Below, piece by piece: positions 39,821 through 52,499 of a stretch of DNA of 64,000 nucleotides. Made by a program: the position numbers and the translations under genes. Positions within the stretch are counted from its first letter, which is position 1; every line of letters begins with the position of its first letter. Location: positions 89,599,488-89,663,487 of the forward strand of contig NC_082692.2 in NCBI RefSeq assembly GCF_949987515.2. The letters are read 5' to 3'. Source of the stretch: Delphinus delphis (taxonomy: Eukaryota; Chordata; Mammalia; Artiodactyla; Delphinidae). The notes beneath the pieces are model-generated. The model did not search any database. It was not told the origin of the DNA and saw only the letters and a list, made by a program, of their open reading frames with translations.

Positions 39821-42155
39821 CATACTCCACTGAGAACTGCTGGAGTATTTCAGTGGTTCCCAAGGGCAAGGCTGTGATAAAGTTTCATTGTTCAGTGAAA
39901 AAATGAGAAAAACTCACACAGTGTAGTGAGATTTTAATAATGAATAATTTATGAAATAATTGGGAGATTACGACTTTTTTTGGCTTTTTGTGGTGAAATG
40001 TTCACTCTTTGATGAAATGCAGTTGTATATGAATACTAGCTTGCTTTATGTGTTCCGTTTTAAAATATCTTACTTGGTAAAAGAGTAGGTTACTTTCTAT
40101 AAATCAAATCAATTTTTATTATTATTTAAGACTTTTATCTTCTGAGAAAATCAAAAGTCTTAAAATCACTTGTGTTCATGATATCTTTTTAAAACACTTT
40201 TATTTCTTTTATCTCATTACCATCAAATTAGTAAGTTTGACTTGGTGCATCGACTAAAGTTTGTGTGCCAAGATCTTTATCTGTATCCCTTGAACACCAA
40301 TGTTCTGAGTTCTATGTAATTAATTATTGTTTATGTACATAAACGCACTTACAGGTCTAGGAAATCTGGTCTAACTCTTAAAACAGCTATTAAAATAATT
40401 AACAACAAAAAGAATATAAGAATCCTGTATTGTTGTATTATCTTAAAATGTGAAGACTATTTGCTTTCTACTTTTCCACACTAAAATTTCTTTTCTTTTA
40501 TGAAATTACAAATAGTAGCTATTAGGCCTTCTTTCATGTCTTGACAAAGAAACATAATTTTTATTAAAAGGCAAATTTGTCTCCCTCATTATTTTTTAAA
40601 GTTCTGTACTTCATAGTTCTTGGTACTGTCCTGGACAGAGAGAATGATGCTTGAAACACATATTTTGCTTTCTACACTGATTTATACAGCCAACTGTTGG
40701 GGCAATTTGTTTTTCCTTAGTTTCATCAGGAAAATAAGTATTTTTCTTTTATAAGCCTGGCTAAAATAACAAGCTAAACTGAATTCCAGGTTTTGATGGG
40801 TAAATAATATATTCTTGAAAGGAATAAAATGAAGTAAAACTCTTGGAATACAGTAGTTTTTGAGAACATATCAGAAATGCCAAATTATTTTCCTATTTTT
40901 GAAATTTCCTATTTTTGAAAACATATACTTTATAGTCTGTTAAGGCATATGTGAGGAGATAACTTTTCTTGTCCAAGGTAAACTCAGGAGAGAAACAAAC
41001 ATGGCGACTCTTTAAATAAAGGTAGTAAGCTGCAGCTCAATGAGAGAGAAAATATAAATCCTGATGTAATAAAATGTTTTGCTCCCATCCCCATCAAAGA
41101 CTAGGAGTATGCTAGGCTGAAATCTTTGCAGGTTTCTCATGTCACTCCTGGAACTGAACGCTGTATTGGGTAGGTACCTGTTCTTGGACAGTGATTAATT
41201 AATGTTCATATATCACTTTGAAGATGGAACAGCACTTCATAAGTTCTAACGATTTTTTTTAGGATTTTTTTTCCCCAGAAGTATATTGACTTTTTGCAAT
41301 GGCACTTTGAAAAAGCATGCATTAGTGATCGAGGTCAGGTCCATGCCTGGGGGAAAGCAGTTAACTGGGAAGTATGAAAGGTAAACATTTTGAGACACCA
41401 ACATTTTAGGTGAATTCATAATATCCTGCATTGACTAAATAATTTTAATTCAAACATGAGGTAATCTACATCTATTCATGACTGAGTTACCAGTTTGTGA
41501 AGTAAATGTCATAACATGAAAATTTGTTCCTGATATTTACTCATAACAAACCTCAAGTTTTCTCAAGGGCTTCAGATAGTAACAATAATGGGATGCAGGC
41601 AACTTTTATTACCTTTAAGTGCAGTAGTTATTAAATCTCCCAAACCAACTTTGAGCAGATAAATTCCAGCCTATTTTTGTTGACAGCAAAAAGTAATTGA
41701 ATATATTACTGTCTTTCTAAATCAGATTATTTTCCTTATCTATTTAAAAGTGAAAGTGTTGTCATCCTAAATTATTGTTATCTTTAGATTTGCAAACTCA
41801 TACAGAGCTACTTTCATCCCTTTACATTCTTAGGGAGCAGAGCCTTTAGAAGTTTCTAAAAAAAGTCTCTTAAATAAAAGGACATGGCTCAAGTTATTTT
41901 CAGCAATATTTGGAATCATTTAATATTTCAAGCTAGACGTTTGCATAAGTATGAGTTTTAACTGAAGACACTTTGAAGAAGCTACAAGCAGTTGTCAACA
42001 GATAGGAGAGAAATTAATATTCACTTCGTAACAGTTGATAAGAATTAAGATACCGAATTTGTGTATCTGAAATTGATATTCTTCATCAGAAAACTTCTAA
42101 TTCTTTATATCACATTACCTTATGTTGGGTTATGTTATGTTTTATGTTACATTAC
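39821..42155. other. Intergenic, nothing recognised
   Basis: More than 2 kb of AT-rich sequence without recognised repeats, coding potential or simple-sequence tracts. It is the longest such stretch in the intergenic part. Confidence 0.6.
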
Positions 42156-42159
42156 AGTA

Positions 42160-42302
42160 CAGTCATCTTTCAGTATTAACGGGGGATTGATCGGTTCTAG
42201 GATGGCCCTCAGATGCCAAAATCCACAAATACTCAAGTTCCTTACAATTGGCCCTCCATATCTGAGGATGCAGAACCTGGAGACAGGAAGGGCCGACTGT
42301 AA
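42160..42302 (+). mobile_element. MER2 (Tigger-type) relic, internally deleted
   Basis: The 5' end ('ggggattgatcggttctagg', 'gccaaaatccacaaatactc') joins directly to the 3' end ('ggccctccatatctgagg...gggccgactgtaac'). The middle 200 or so bases of MER2 are missing. Confidence 0.75.
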
Positions 42303-42376
42303 CATCATAATCATATAATATCATAATTATATAATATAATTATATATTATATCACATCATATCATATCATATCATT
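42303..42376. repeat. AT-rich (ATAAT)n/(ATATC)n tract
   Basis: Degenerate AT words are followed by five 'atatc'-type units ending at 42376, directly after the MER2 end. Confidence 0.85.
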
Positions 42377-42805
42377 TTTTGCCTCACTCCTCTAGAAAAT
42401 GAGTCGCGGAAGAGCTGGATGTTATCTTGTTATTCCTCCTTGCATCCATCACACCAAGAAAAATGTCTAAAACCCAGTAGTTACTAAAAAAACATATTCT
42501 GAATGAATAAACAACCAAAAAGAAGGATACATTTCTGTGCATAAATTGTGCACATAACTTGTGCAATAGACTCTCATAACCACTTCTCCAAAGTAGCAAA
42601 GTTTACCTTAAGAATGTTACCTTTCAGTAAGCCTTCTGTGTTAAAGTACTATGATTTGGAAAGATGTATAACTAATGTAGCTCTGTCTGCATATAAAATA
42701 TTTTAATTTTTTAACAAATATTCTAAAATAAAATTTTAAGGGCAAAACTTTTCATAGAAAATACCGTGGGATTGTACAAAAGCTTCTTCTTCCACTGTAA
42801 GATTT

Positions 42806-43012
42806 TTTTTTTTTTTTTTTGCGATACGCGGGCCTCTCACTGTTGTGGCCTCTCCCGTCGCAGAGCACAGGCTCTGGACGCGCAGGCTCAGTGGCCATGG
42901 CTCACGGGCCTAGCCGCTCCGCGGCATGTGGTATCTTCCCGGACCGGGGCACGAACCTGTGTCCCCTGCATCGGCAGGCAGACTCTCAACGACTGCGCCA
43001 CCAGGGAAGCCC
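42806..43012 (-). mobile_element. CHR-type SINE, complete, minus strand
   Basis: It runs from a T-run through 'gatacgcgggcctctcactg' to 'ccaccagggaagccc'. An exact 14-bp duplication 'cactgtaagatttt' lies at 42793-42806 and 43013-43026. Confidence 0.96.
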
Positions 43013-43026
43013 CACTGTAAGATTTT

Positions 43027-43780
43027 CAATAGACAAAAGAATCAAAAGTTTGTATAAACACAACTCTCAGAATTGTAGAATCAAGCTCAGGAGTAACACT
43101 CATGTGTGAAAAAGCCTATGGACCATTCCAAGGTCTAAGTTGTAACATTTTCCCTGCAGTCAAATTAACTAAAGTCCATACACTTGATCAGACACTATAA
43201 TGAAATGTAATCATCTTGTCATGCTGCAATTATTAAACCCATATATTCAGCCAGGAGAATATTTTTAGTTGGCAGATAATAACACAGTTATGACATCCTC
43301 TTCTAAGGTGCTACTTCCTTAGTCCACATTGTAAGATTCAGACAGTTTTGTTTCCAAAATCTCTGAATACCTGATGATTTACTGAAGTTTTCAGAAAAAA
43401 AAAATTCCCTTGACATTAAAGAGGTTGCAAACATTCAGCCCAAGGTCAGACCCAGCCATAAACAGTTTAGATGTCATGAGTGTCTGTTTGTTCAAAGATT
43501 GAAATAGTTATCAGTATTTAGAAGTCAGAAGATGTCATGTTAATTCAGCTTTCCATAGGTAATCCTGGACCTAACTTCCTGCATGATGCCAACTTAGTGA
43601 GACACTGAATAGGGTCGTCCCTTTGAGAAACACTGCTCTTCCCTTCACCATACTCCCCTCCCAGCTTCCATAATCCATATACTCACTGCTCCATCTTTAG
43701 GCATTTGAGTTTGACTCCTGTTATATGTGACAAAATGTACTTAGAAAATAATATTTTTTGATGAAAGACCTTTGGACTAG
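43027..43780. other. Intergenic, nothing recognised
   Basis: AT-rich sequence without recognised elements. Confidence 0.55.
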
Positions 43781-43784
43781 CTAT

Positions 43785-43925
43785 CCCTAGTTGGATACCC
43801 TTAAGCAAGATTCTTATTTGTTCTGAACTTCAGTTTCTACATCTGTTAAATGAAAATATCTTCTCCATATACATAATGGGGTTGTTCTAAGGAATACACA
43901 AAATAAAGGCTGGAAAGGAGTCTAT
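43785..43925 (+). mobile_element. MIR SINE relic
   Basis: 'acttcagtttctacatctgt' and 'tggggttgttctaaggaata' match the MIR core. Confidence 0.65.
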
Positions 43926-44508
43926 ATATTTTGAAGAGTTAAACAATTTTAAGGGGCACTGATTGGCTAAGACTCTTTGAACTTACTGTTTTAGATGAAG
44001 TACAGGTAGTACCAGAAAACACCCATCATGGCTTTCAAATTAGGTTGTGAAAATAGTCTTTCTGTTTTATTTATGTTTATGTTATCTTAATTACATTAAT
44101 TCCTAATTTTTACCCTATGTTTTTGAAAGCTTAGTAATAAATATCATTTTTATAGCATATTATCTTATTTAAATGAACACTTCATTTTAGGTCTCATGTG
44201 AACTATGAGCATTTAATGTAAGAAAAATGAACATTTATATAAAATGAAAAGAAAAAGTTACAATTATGTCATCAAGTTTTTAAAAAATATATCTTCCTGT
44301 TCACATTGATGTTAGAAACACTGCTGCTACTCATTGACTAGATCTACATTTATAATCCATCAAATCATTTGAAAAACATTCGTTGTTTATCATGTTCTAT
44401 ACATTGTGCTTGGCTCTGCAAAAAAATAGCGAAGAGGAGAAATGTGCTACCAAGGTCGGGAGCAGGTATAAACCAACCAATTTCCCTGTACCCCACCCCA
44501 CCCCAGAA

Positions 44509-44541
44509 AATAATAATAATAATAATGATAATAATAATAAT
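44509..44541. repeat. (AAT)n microsatellite
   Basis: About eleven AAT-type units with one GAT interruption. Confidence 0.9.
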
Positions 44542-44569
44542 TACAAGTTGAGGTGGATGCTAAGAAGAA

Positions 44570-44818
44570 ATAAGGAAGGGGCTGTGATAGAGAATAAAAC
44601 AAGGTCCAAAAACTTATAAAAAGTTCCATTTACACTGAAACCTGAAAAAGAAATTTGCAAATGCCTTAAGGAAGGAAAGAGCTCAGTGTGTTATAGCGGC
44701 TCAAGGAAGGCCACTGAGGATGGAGCCAGAAGGGTGCAGTGCATGAACGTGCAGAGGTAAGATGGAATGCTGTTATCCTGGACTTTTCAGGCCATGAGAA
44801 AGAATTTGGTTTCAATGT
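44570..44818 (-). mobile_element. L2 LINE relic, minus, part 1
   Basis: 'aaggaaggccactgaggatg' and 'ttttcaggccatgagaaaga' are reverse-complement L2. The relic continues after the L1 insert at 44819-45090. Confidence 0.6.
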
Positions 44819-45090
44819 GACAAAGCGAGAGAGAGGCATGGACATATATACACTACCAAACGTGACATAGATAGCTAGTGGGAAGAAGCCGCATAGCACA
44901 GGGAGATCAGCTCAGTGCTTTGTGACTGCCTGGAGGGGTGGGATAGGGAGGGTGGAGGGAGGGAGACGCAAGAGGGAAGAGATATGGGAACATATGTATA
45001 TGTATAACTGATTCACTTTGTTATAAAGCAGAAACTAAGACACCACTGTAAAGCAATTATACTCCAATAAAGATGTAAAAAAAAAAGTTT
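44819..45090 (+). mobile_element. L1 3' UTR fragment nested in L2
   Basis: 'acatatatacactaccaaac', 'agctcagtgctttgtgactg' and 'gcaattatactccaataaag', then poly(A), are the tail of a cetartiodactyl L1. It is only about 270 bp and has no coding part. Confidence 0.85.
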
Positions 45091-45094
45091 TAAA

Positions 45095-45440
45095 TAGTAT
45101 GCATGTTTTAAGAAGTTTACTCTGGCTACTGTGTGGTAAATGGATCGTCAGGAGTCAAGAGTAGAACCAGAGGTTCTAACAGTAGCCTTGGTGATGGATA
45201 ATAGTGGTGCAGACTGAGTTGGTAGTTGGGGATGGACTTGCCAAGAACTATCAGTTGGCAGGCTATAACCAGGTAAGAGATTTGGGTTTTGCTGCTGTTA
45301 TTTTATCAGATGGAGAAGACTAGGGAAGGAGCACACCTAGGAATACAGAGGTTAGGGATAAATCAAGATTTCTTTCTTGGGCTTGGTAAGTTAGAGATAC
45401 CTATGACACATCTGGGTGGAAATGTCAAAGGAACACATCA
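45095..45440 (-). mobile_element. L2 LINE relic, minus, part 2
   Basis: 'agtttactctggctactgtg' resembles the reverse complement of the L2 'cacagcagccagagtgatc' block. The order continues from the part before the L1 insert. Confidence 0.6.
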
Positions 45441-45750
45441 CTGAAATTAGGGTCAAGGAGATCTTGGTTTCCCCAGGGTTCCAGCTCTTTCATTAACAGG
45501 CAGTAGTGAGCACTGACCTCTGAGGTTACTTTTGAAGTGGGCTACTTCACTTTTTGAGTTTCACATTTTCCTACTTTATAATGTACTGCTGTGTCTAGAG
45601 AAATGCTTAAATCATTTAGTAGTACTCAAGTAGTATAAATGATACATAATTGCTGTTTTGTAACAAGAACCCTAAACCCTGAAAGGTGCTGAGGCAACCA
45701 TTCAAACAGGTATATTCAGATTACCACCTTGACTTTACAAGCTTAAATTT

Positions 45751-45962
45751 CTTTTTTTTTTTTTTTTTTTTGCGGTACATGGGCCTCTCACTGTTGTGGT
45801 CTCTCCCATTGCAGAGCACAGGCTATGGACACGCAGGCTCAGAGGCCATGGTTCACGGGCCCAGCCGCTTCGCGGCATGTGGGATCTTCCCGGACCGGGG
45901 CACGAACCCATGTCCAATGCATCGGCAGGCGGACTCTCAACAACTGCCCCACCAGGGAAGCC
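45751..45962 (-). mobile_element. CHR-type SINE, complete, minus strand
   Basis: It runs from a T-run (about 45752-45771) through 'gcggtacatgggcctctcac' to 'ccaccagggaagccc'. The duplication 'cttaaattt' is at 45742-45750 and 45963-45971. Confidence 0.95.
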
Positions 45963-46224
45963 CTTAAATTTTTTACCCCTAAAATGCTGAGAAGAAATGT
46001 TAACTGTAATTCAAAATTAACCAGAGAACTACATTTGCAGAGTACTTTGAGATCGATTATGGATTGAAACCTAAAAGATTCTTTGGGTTTAACCAAATTC
46101 CAAAATGAGAAATCAACAGATCTTCTAGTTTTTTTTTTTTTTTTTTCTATGACTTCATTCCATAAAAGAGTTATCAAACTCTGAATAACAAAATGATTTG
46201 CTATTCTGTGGCATTTTTTTTTTC

Positions 46225-46490
46225 CTTTAGACCTTTAGTTATGCTCCATTCTCTGAATGGAATACCTTCCTCCCTTTGACTGCCTGGGGAAGAGCATCTT
46301 CAGTAACTAACCCTATTGACAGACACTCCCACCTTGGAGAGTTCCCAGCCTATTCCACCCTCCTCAGACTGTGCATACCCTTCTGCAGTCCCTTGAGCTC
46401 CTTGCGTACATCTCTATCACAACATTTGGCACTTGATTTTTCAACTGTTGGTTTACTTGAGGACTATGAATTCTCCTGTACTTAACTATT
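46225..46490 (+). mobile_element. L2-like relic
   Basis: 'tctgaatggaataccttcct' and 'tgcgtacatctctatcacaa' resemble L2 3' sequence; weak. Confidence 0.4.
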
Positions 46491-46494
46491 ATGC

Positions 46495-47280
46495 TGAGCA
46501 CAAGGAAGACAAGAGGCAGGGAAGAAATGAAGTATTTCTTTTTTAAAAAAAAGAACCAGTCTGAATGTATGTTGCCAGCTATATATTTTAGAACAAAAAG
46601 AATCTAAATGCAAGAATATGGAATGATAATATTAAATACTCTAGTTTGCCAGCAAAAGTTTTTTCTAATGTTTATAAAAGGAGTATCTTGAAATTGGAAG
46701 GAAAAAAAGCCTATTATCAACATGAAACTTTTATTAGTTCATCTCAGACATGCTGAAGAACAAACATTTTAAAGATATCATGACAAGTAACTCTACATGA
46801 ATTATTTTCTGGAATTTGAATTTAAGACCATTCTGTTAGATTTATGACAATTAAACAAGCAGGCCTTTTCTGTAAACTTACATTTTAAGGAAAACAAAAT
46901 CCCAGCACTATTGCCTCTTTTGTCCAGAAGACAGGTTAACACCCAAAGGTAAAATGATTTGGACATGTTCATTGCCAAGATCAATGTTTAATTTATTCTT
47001 TTAAATTGATTCCTTTTTACTCTTTAAACCCATCTACAGTCTTGGCAGTCAGCATCCCCAGAATCATAGAGTTAGATGAGTTCTTAGTGGAAGAAAATTC
47101 TAGCCATTCCCAAACTGTAGTCTCCCAATAGGATGAAGTATGACGCTTTCAAGGTACAGACATTCATTAGTTGATGAATAAATTGTATTGTTCTAGGAAA
47201 TCTGTCATTTGGTTGTTTAGACATATGTTCACTTTTCTTCATAGAAATATTGCTGAAGATGGTCCCCTCTACAGCCCACA
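46495..47280. other. Intergenic, nothing recognised
   Basis: AT-rich sequence between the L2-like relic and the next SINE. Confidence 0.55.
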
Positions 47281-47293
47281 AAAGCCTATTACT

Positions 47294-47502
47294 GGGCTTC
47301 CCTGGTGGTGCAGTGGTTGGGAGTCGGCCTGCCGATGCAGGGGATGTGGGTTCATGCCCTGGTCCGGGAAGATCCCACATGCCGCTGAGCAGCTGGGCCC
47401 GTGAGCCATAGCCGCTGAGCCTGCGCGTCCAGAGCCTGTGCTCCGCAATGGGAGAGGCCACAACAGTGAGAGGCCCGCGTACCGAAAAAAAAAAAAAAAA
47501 AG
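47294..47502 (+). mobile_element. CHR-type SINE, complete, plus strand
   Basis: It runs from 'gggcttccctggtggtgcag' to a poly(A) tail. The duplication 'aaagcctattact' is exact at 47281-47293 and 47499-47511. Confidence 0.96.
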
Positions 47503-47989
47503 CCTATTACTTCATGATGGGTTGACAGTCTAACATTTGGTGGGATTCAAAAACCCAATCTTAAAATGAAACCATGATTTTCTGAGAAAGCACATTTAGA
47601 ATTCTGATGTGCCTTATGGGAAACATATCTTCCTCCTCCCGTATTTGCAACTTCATGGTGGGAAGAGGGGCTTCAGGACCACCACATGACAGGGTATCTC
47701 TCACGGTATGTAGGCAGAAGCTCCAGTGAAACATGAGGGGAAGAGTAGAAACAGAAGATCCTACTGCAGGAATTAAAATGACTGTAGGTAAACAGCTTTC
47801 TCTCAGTGAAATCCCCTTTATCAGATAAACACTTTTCTATCATATACGGTTTTTCCACTCTTGTCAGACATTTTCTTTCCTTATTTCCTTCTGCTATTTA
47901 TCTCCACTTTTAATAACCTCTTTAAACTCATCTGTTACTATTCTAGCCTTTCATTTTTAGTGTTCTAGCAGAATAGACCTTCATTTCCC

Positions 47990-48356
47990 CTTCACCCATG
48001 AGCTGTACCTCCATCTCACCACAGGACCTTTGCATATGCTATTATCTCTTCCTGGAGTTTCCTTTTGCCCTTGCTGATCTACCCTTGCTCCTTTCATCTA
48101 GTTAATTTCTATTAACTCTGATTAGGTAAACCCACCCTCTTATATTCTTCCATTGTAGCAATGTCATTCATTCCTAACACTCATCATAGCTACAGTTTTG
48201 TGGGGTTTTTTTACATTTATTTGTGTTATTTTCAATAACTTCCTATATTTTCCAATAAACTGCAAGATCCATGAGGACAGGGACCTTGTTTTTGGTTGAT
48301 CAACACATCGCCAGTACCTAACACGGTGCTGGCACTTGGGAAGCTCTCAATAAATG
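47990..48356 (+). mobile_element. L2 LINE 3' end relic
   Basis: 'cacaggacctttgcatatgc', 'tccatgaggacagggacctt' and 'agctctcaataaatggga' follow the L2 3' end in order. This is the best preserved L2 in the window. Confidence 0.8.
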
Positions 48357-48359
48357 GGA

Positions 48360-49185
48360 TTTATTTAGAAACAAATAAGCAACAAATAATAAATTTGAAT
48401 AAATATCTAACAAAATAAGCACACATTATTTAATCACAAAAGATGGAATTAATCACTGAGTTAATGACCATTACTTATATCTTTCCTGAAAGACTGTTCT
48501 GTTCTTAGAACCCAACTTAGACCTTCTGCTAGGCTACTTATTCCTCAAAACAAGTAGACAGTTCTCAGATTTCATCATCTTTTTTATGGAACAGAAAATA
48601 ACATGAAATTACAGAAGCTTTTATTAAATTATATTTGTAATGCCTATTTTATCTCACATCTACCTACATTTTAAAAAAATCAACCTAGTGGAAAAAAGGT
48701 GACAATATGTGACATGCATAACTCTACCATCCCATAACCAAGACAATTCTTCCTGCTGACCTTCAGAATTCTTTTAAATACAACGCCACTATGACTACGC
48801 ATTGTCATAGTTGCCACTAAGGTTATGAATAATTTTTTTTTTTGGAATTATGAGATGAAATTGACTTGCAATTTCTCAAAACAGTAAAGAAAAAAGTCTC
48901 TTTCCGTGACCAGCAAGATAAAACTTTTTTTGGGAATAACAAAAAGAAGAACACATTTCCTAATTACCCACATTGCTTTGGCTCCAACCATATATTAAGA
49001 ACAGCTTTACATTTTTTCTATAAATTTGTCATAAAGGGTTTTCACAAAATATATATTCAGTTTAATCTTTTTCTTCTCACAATGTATACCAGACATTTTC
49101 TCAGTTATCTCAGATCTCTTAAACATGAATCCTGAAATGTGGGCTCCATCATTTAGATGATAGGATATCTCAGAACGGTCAGTAT
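48360..49185. other. Intergenic, nothing recognised
   Basis: AT-rich sequence without recognised elements. Confidence 0.55.
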
Positions 49186-49187
49186 GG

Positions 49188-49642
49188 TAGGGAGAATAAT
49201 GCTTCCTCCCTCCGAGGATGTCCGAGTCCTAATCCCCAGAACCTGTGAAATGTACCCAATGTGGCAAAACGGGCTTTAAAGATGTGATTAAATTAAGGAC
49301 CTTATGGCATGGGGAGATTAACTTGGATTATCTAGATGGGTTCAGTATAATTAAGAGGATCTTTATAGGTGGAAGCTAGAGGCAGAAGGAGAATCAGATT
49401 CGAAGTGATTTGATGTAAGAAAAACTAGATGGGCCATGTCTGGCTTTGACAATGGAAATGGCCACAATCTAACAGATGCAGGCAGCTTCCAGAAGCTGGG
49501 AAGGCAAGAAAACAGATTTTCCTCCAGACCCTCCAGAAGGAATGCAGCTCTGCCAAAACCTTGATTTTAGTCCACTGAGATCTATTTTGTGTTTTTGTAA
49601 GTCGCTAAGTTTGTGGTACAGCAGTAATAGGAAGCAAATACA
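49188..49642 (+). mobile_element. MLT1-type solo LTR (ERVL-MaLR), plus
   Basis: 'gagtcctaatccccagaacc', 'gatgtgattaaattaaggac', 'ctccagaaggaatgcagctc' and the end 'gtacagcagtaataggaa' follow the MLT1 consensus. It is a lone LTR without internal retroviral sequence. Confidence 0.85.
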
Positions 49643-49665
49643 GTGAGTTTAAGAAACTTGCCAAG

Positions 49666-49868
49666 GGCATCCCTGGTGGCGCAGTGGTTGAGAGTCCACC
49701 TGCCGATGCAGAGGACACGGGTTCGTGCCCCGGTCAAGGAGGGTCCCACATGCCGCAGAGCGGCTGGGCCCGTGAGCCATGGCCGCTGAGCCTGCATGTC
49801 CGGAGCCTGTGCTCCGCGACAGGAGAGGCCACAGTAGTGAGAGGCCCGCATACCACAGGAAAAAAAAA
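49666..49868 (+). mobile_element. CHR-type SINE, complete, plus strand
   Basis: It runs from 'ggcatccctggtggcgcagt' to a poly(A) tail. The duplication 'aagaaacttgccaag' is exact at 49651-49665 and 49869-49883. Confidence 0.96.
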
Positions 49869-49947
49869 AAGAAACTTGCCAAGTTCATACAGTGAATGGG
49901 GAGTCAGAAATAAAACCCACACAGCCTGACAAAAAAAATCCACTTTA

Positions 49948-50255
49948 GGGACTTCCCTGGTGGCACAGTGGTTAAGACTCCACCCACCAATGCAGGGAAC
50001 ACGGGTTTGAAGATCTGATCTGGGAAGATCCCACATGCTTTGGAGTAACTAAGTCCGTGCACCACAACTACTGAGCCTGCATGCCATAACTACTAAAACC
50101 CACGTGCCTAGAGCCCGTGCTCCTCAACAAGAGAAGCCACTGCACACTGCAACAAAGAGTAGCCCCCGCTCGCTGCAACTAGGGAAAGTCCGCATGCGCA
50201 GCAATGAAGACCCAACGCAGCCAAAACTTAATTAATTTTTTAAAAAAGAAAGAAA
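49948..50255 (+). mobile_element. Long CHR-type SINE, plus strand
   Basis: It starts 'gggacttccctggtggcaca', has the longer body with 'ccacaactactgagcctgca' and 'acgcagccaaaacttaatta', and ends in an A-rich tail. Its flanks (aaaatccactttag / aaaacccattttgt) look like a diverged duplication, in keeping with greater age. It lies about 80 bp after another SINE. Confidence 0.93.
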
Positions 50256-50259
50256 ACCC

Positions 50260-51020
50260 ATTTTGTGTACCTGCTAATTTAAAAACAACTCAAAACTGCA
50301 CACACAGATGAATATACAGACATGGCATGAATATAAATGATTAGATAACTATATATGTTTTAGACACAAACACACACAGACACAAACACACCAACGCAGT
50401 ACTGCCTCATTCATTTTGATTACCTGAAAATAGCATATCTTTATGATAATGAAAGTGCAGAGAAAAACTTGGTTTCAAAGTGCTACTAAATACTATTTAT
50501 TACAGCTTGTTTCATGGGATGCTGAAGATACACAGCACACAGTAATAATCAAAAGAAATTACAGTTCTACCAGCATTATCCTCAGGTTATAAACTGTGGA
50601 TTACGGATTTTACTCTGTGTGTGTGTGTGTGCACGCACGCGCGCGCATGTGCACACATGTGTGTATCTACTTTCTTTTAAAGCTTTGGGAATGTTTATAA
50701 CTGTAATTGTTACTAACGATTGCTCATCAATTCTTCATGATTTAGATATGAGGAATCCTGAAAGCAAAACTAACCACAATGGACAAGAAGTATAACCAGG
50801 TACTTAGGAATCTGTAGAGAAATAAGAGAAGGGTGCATCAGTACAAGAATGAGCTTCAGTAGCAAGCGTAATTGGAGAGATGCATAAGTTCTCCTGAAAA
50901 TCAGGCTTTGAAATAATTTGCAAGAAACTTTAAAAATGTTTGGAGAGGATCAGAGTGGCTCTCCACTTCCTAGAGCCAGGAAGAAGAGAGATCGATTTGC
51001 AACTGAATCATTTTCCAGCT
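50260..51020. other. Intergenic with a (TG)n/CG-containing tract
   Basis: AT-rich sequence. 50617-50660 alternates TG and CG/CA (tgtgtgtg...cacgcacgcgcgcgcatg), a purine-pyrimidine alternating run. Confidence 0.7.
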
Positions 51021-51024
51021 GGCT

Positions 51025-51180
51025 GATATTGAACCATACACTTAACCTCTCTGAACCTGATTCTCATCTCATAGAAAGACACACTAATATCTACTACACA
51101 AGCCTGTCATAATGATTAAATGAGCCAATGCATGTAAATCACTTAGGAGAGGGTAGTTGTTCAGCAGATATTATTTCCTT
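51025..51180 (+). mobile_element. MIR SINE relic
   Basis: 'cacttaacctctctgaacct', 'ataatgattaaatgagccaa' and 'agttgttcagcagatatta' follow MIR in order. Confidence 0.7.
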
Positions 51181-51317
51181 TCTTCCTCTCTGCAGTCTCA
51201 TTGATACTTTCCTGCATTCTTTAGAGCAATAAATCTTAAAATCTGCTCTGTCAAATAAGCTGCTTTCAAATGATACACAACTTAGGGTTCTATGTCCATT
51301 TTAAAATACGCAGTGTT

Positions 51318-51690
51318 GGGACTTCCCTGGTGATGCAGTGGTTAAGAATCTGCCTGCCGAGGCAGGGGACACGGGTTCGAGTCCTGGTCCAGGAAGATCC
51401 CACATGCCGCGGAGCAACTAAGCCCGTGCGCCACAACTACTGACCCTGTGCTCTAGAGCCCACAAGCCACTACTGAGCTCCCGTGCCACAACTACTGGAG
51501 CTCGCGCACCTAGAGCTCGTGCTCTGCAACAAGAGAAGCCACTGCAATGAGAAGCCTGCACACCGCAACAAAGAGTAGCCCCCGCTCGCCGCAATTAGAG
51601 AAAGCCCGCACGCAGCAACGAAGACCCAACGCAGCCAAAAATAAATAAATAAATAAACTTATTTTAAAAAATTAATTAAAAAAATAAAAG
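51318..51690 (+). mobile_element. Long CHR-type SINE, plus strand
   Basis: It runs from 'gggacttccctggtgatgca' through 'gagaagccactgcaatgaga' and 'acgaagacccaacgcagcca' to an (AAAT)n and A-rich tail. Confidence 0.95.
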
Positions 51691-51694
51691 CTAA

Positions 51695-52495
51695 CCAGCA
51701 ATAGACCTCATGCACACTCTGTCAACTTGGTAATCTCTGGATTTCCAGTCTATGAAAGGTTTTTTGAAGATATAATTTCTTCTCCCAGAGAATAAAAGAT
51801 GAAGGTTACAATAGTGGAAGCATACTTCGACATCATCAAGTGAATGTAACTTATTTGGCCTTCAAGAGTCATTGTTATAGCTGGATAATGAGCCACGGCC
51901 TAGAGTTTATGCAGCTTCCCAGCAAATCTCCTTTAGAAATCCATCTTGTTGGACCCCCAGGGATAAAAACAGATGCATACAAATAGAGAGGGAAGTAATC
52001 TGTGGTTCTTGCTTGCTTTACTTTATATACTTAAAATTAGGTTCCTTTTAAGGGTCTCTTGAGATAGGAAATTTATGTTCACATAGGTCCCGGAGGGAAT
52101 ACACCATCTAAAATGACTCTAGCAGGCTCCTGAAGTACGACAGCAACAATGCCAACTAAAGGATTTGTGTTAAAGTAGGCGGCAGCCCACAGGAGATGAA
52201 ATTATATTTTTGTGTTGGAGAATGGACCACATTGCTAAAGGCCAGTTGATAGAGGCTAGAATAATAAGAGCAGCTCAGTTTTAGGAAAACCAGCATGAAT
52301 ACAGCAGAGCACAAGAACATGTGGGCCCTGGGGTGACATCGGTTTAGGTTTGGGCATTAGTCATGTTGTCTTCTCATTGTGTGGAACTGGAAAAATTACT
52401 TAGAATCTCTAAATCTCACTTTAATTCACTATGAATAAAAAGGATAACAATGACACCTACCTCATACATGGTACATACTAATGGTTAAATAATAC
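51695..52495. other. Intergenic, nothing recognised
   Basis: Mixed sequence without recognised repeats or coding potential. Confidence 0.55.
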
Positions 52496-52499
52496 TGAT

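Noticed and set aside
49188..49642. Endogenous retrovirus with coding genes
   Set aside because: Only a solo MLT1-type LTR is present, as at 26345 and 55916; no gag, pol or env sequence adjoins any of them.
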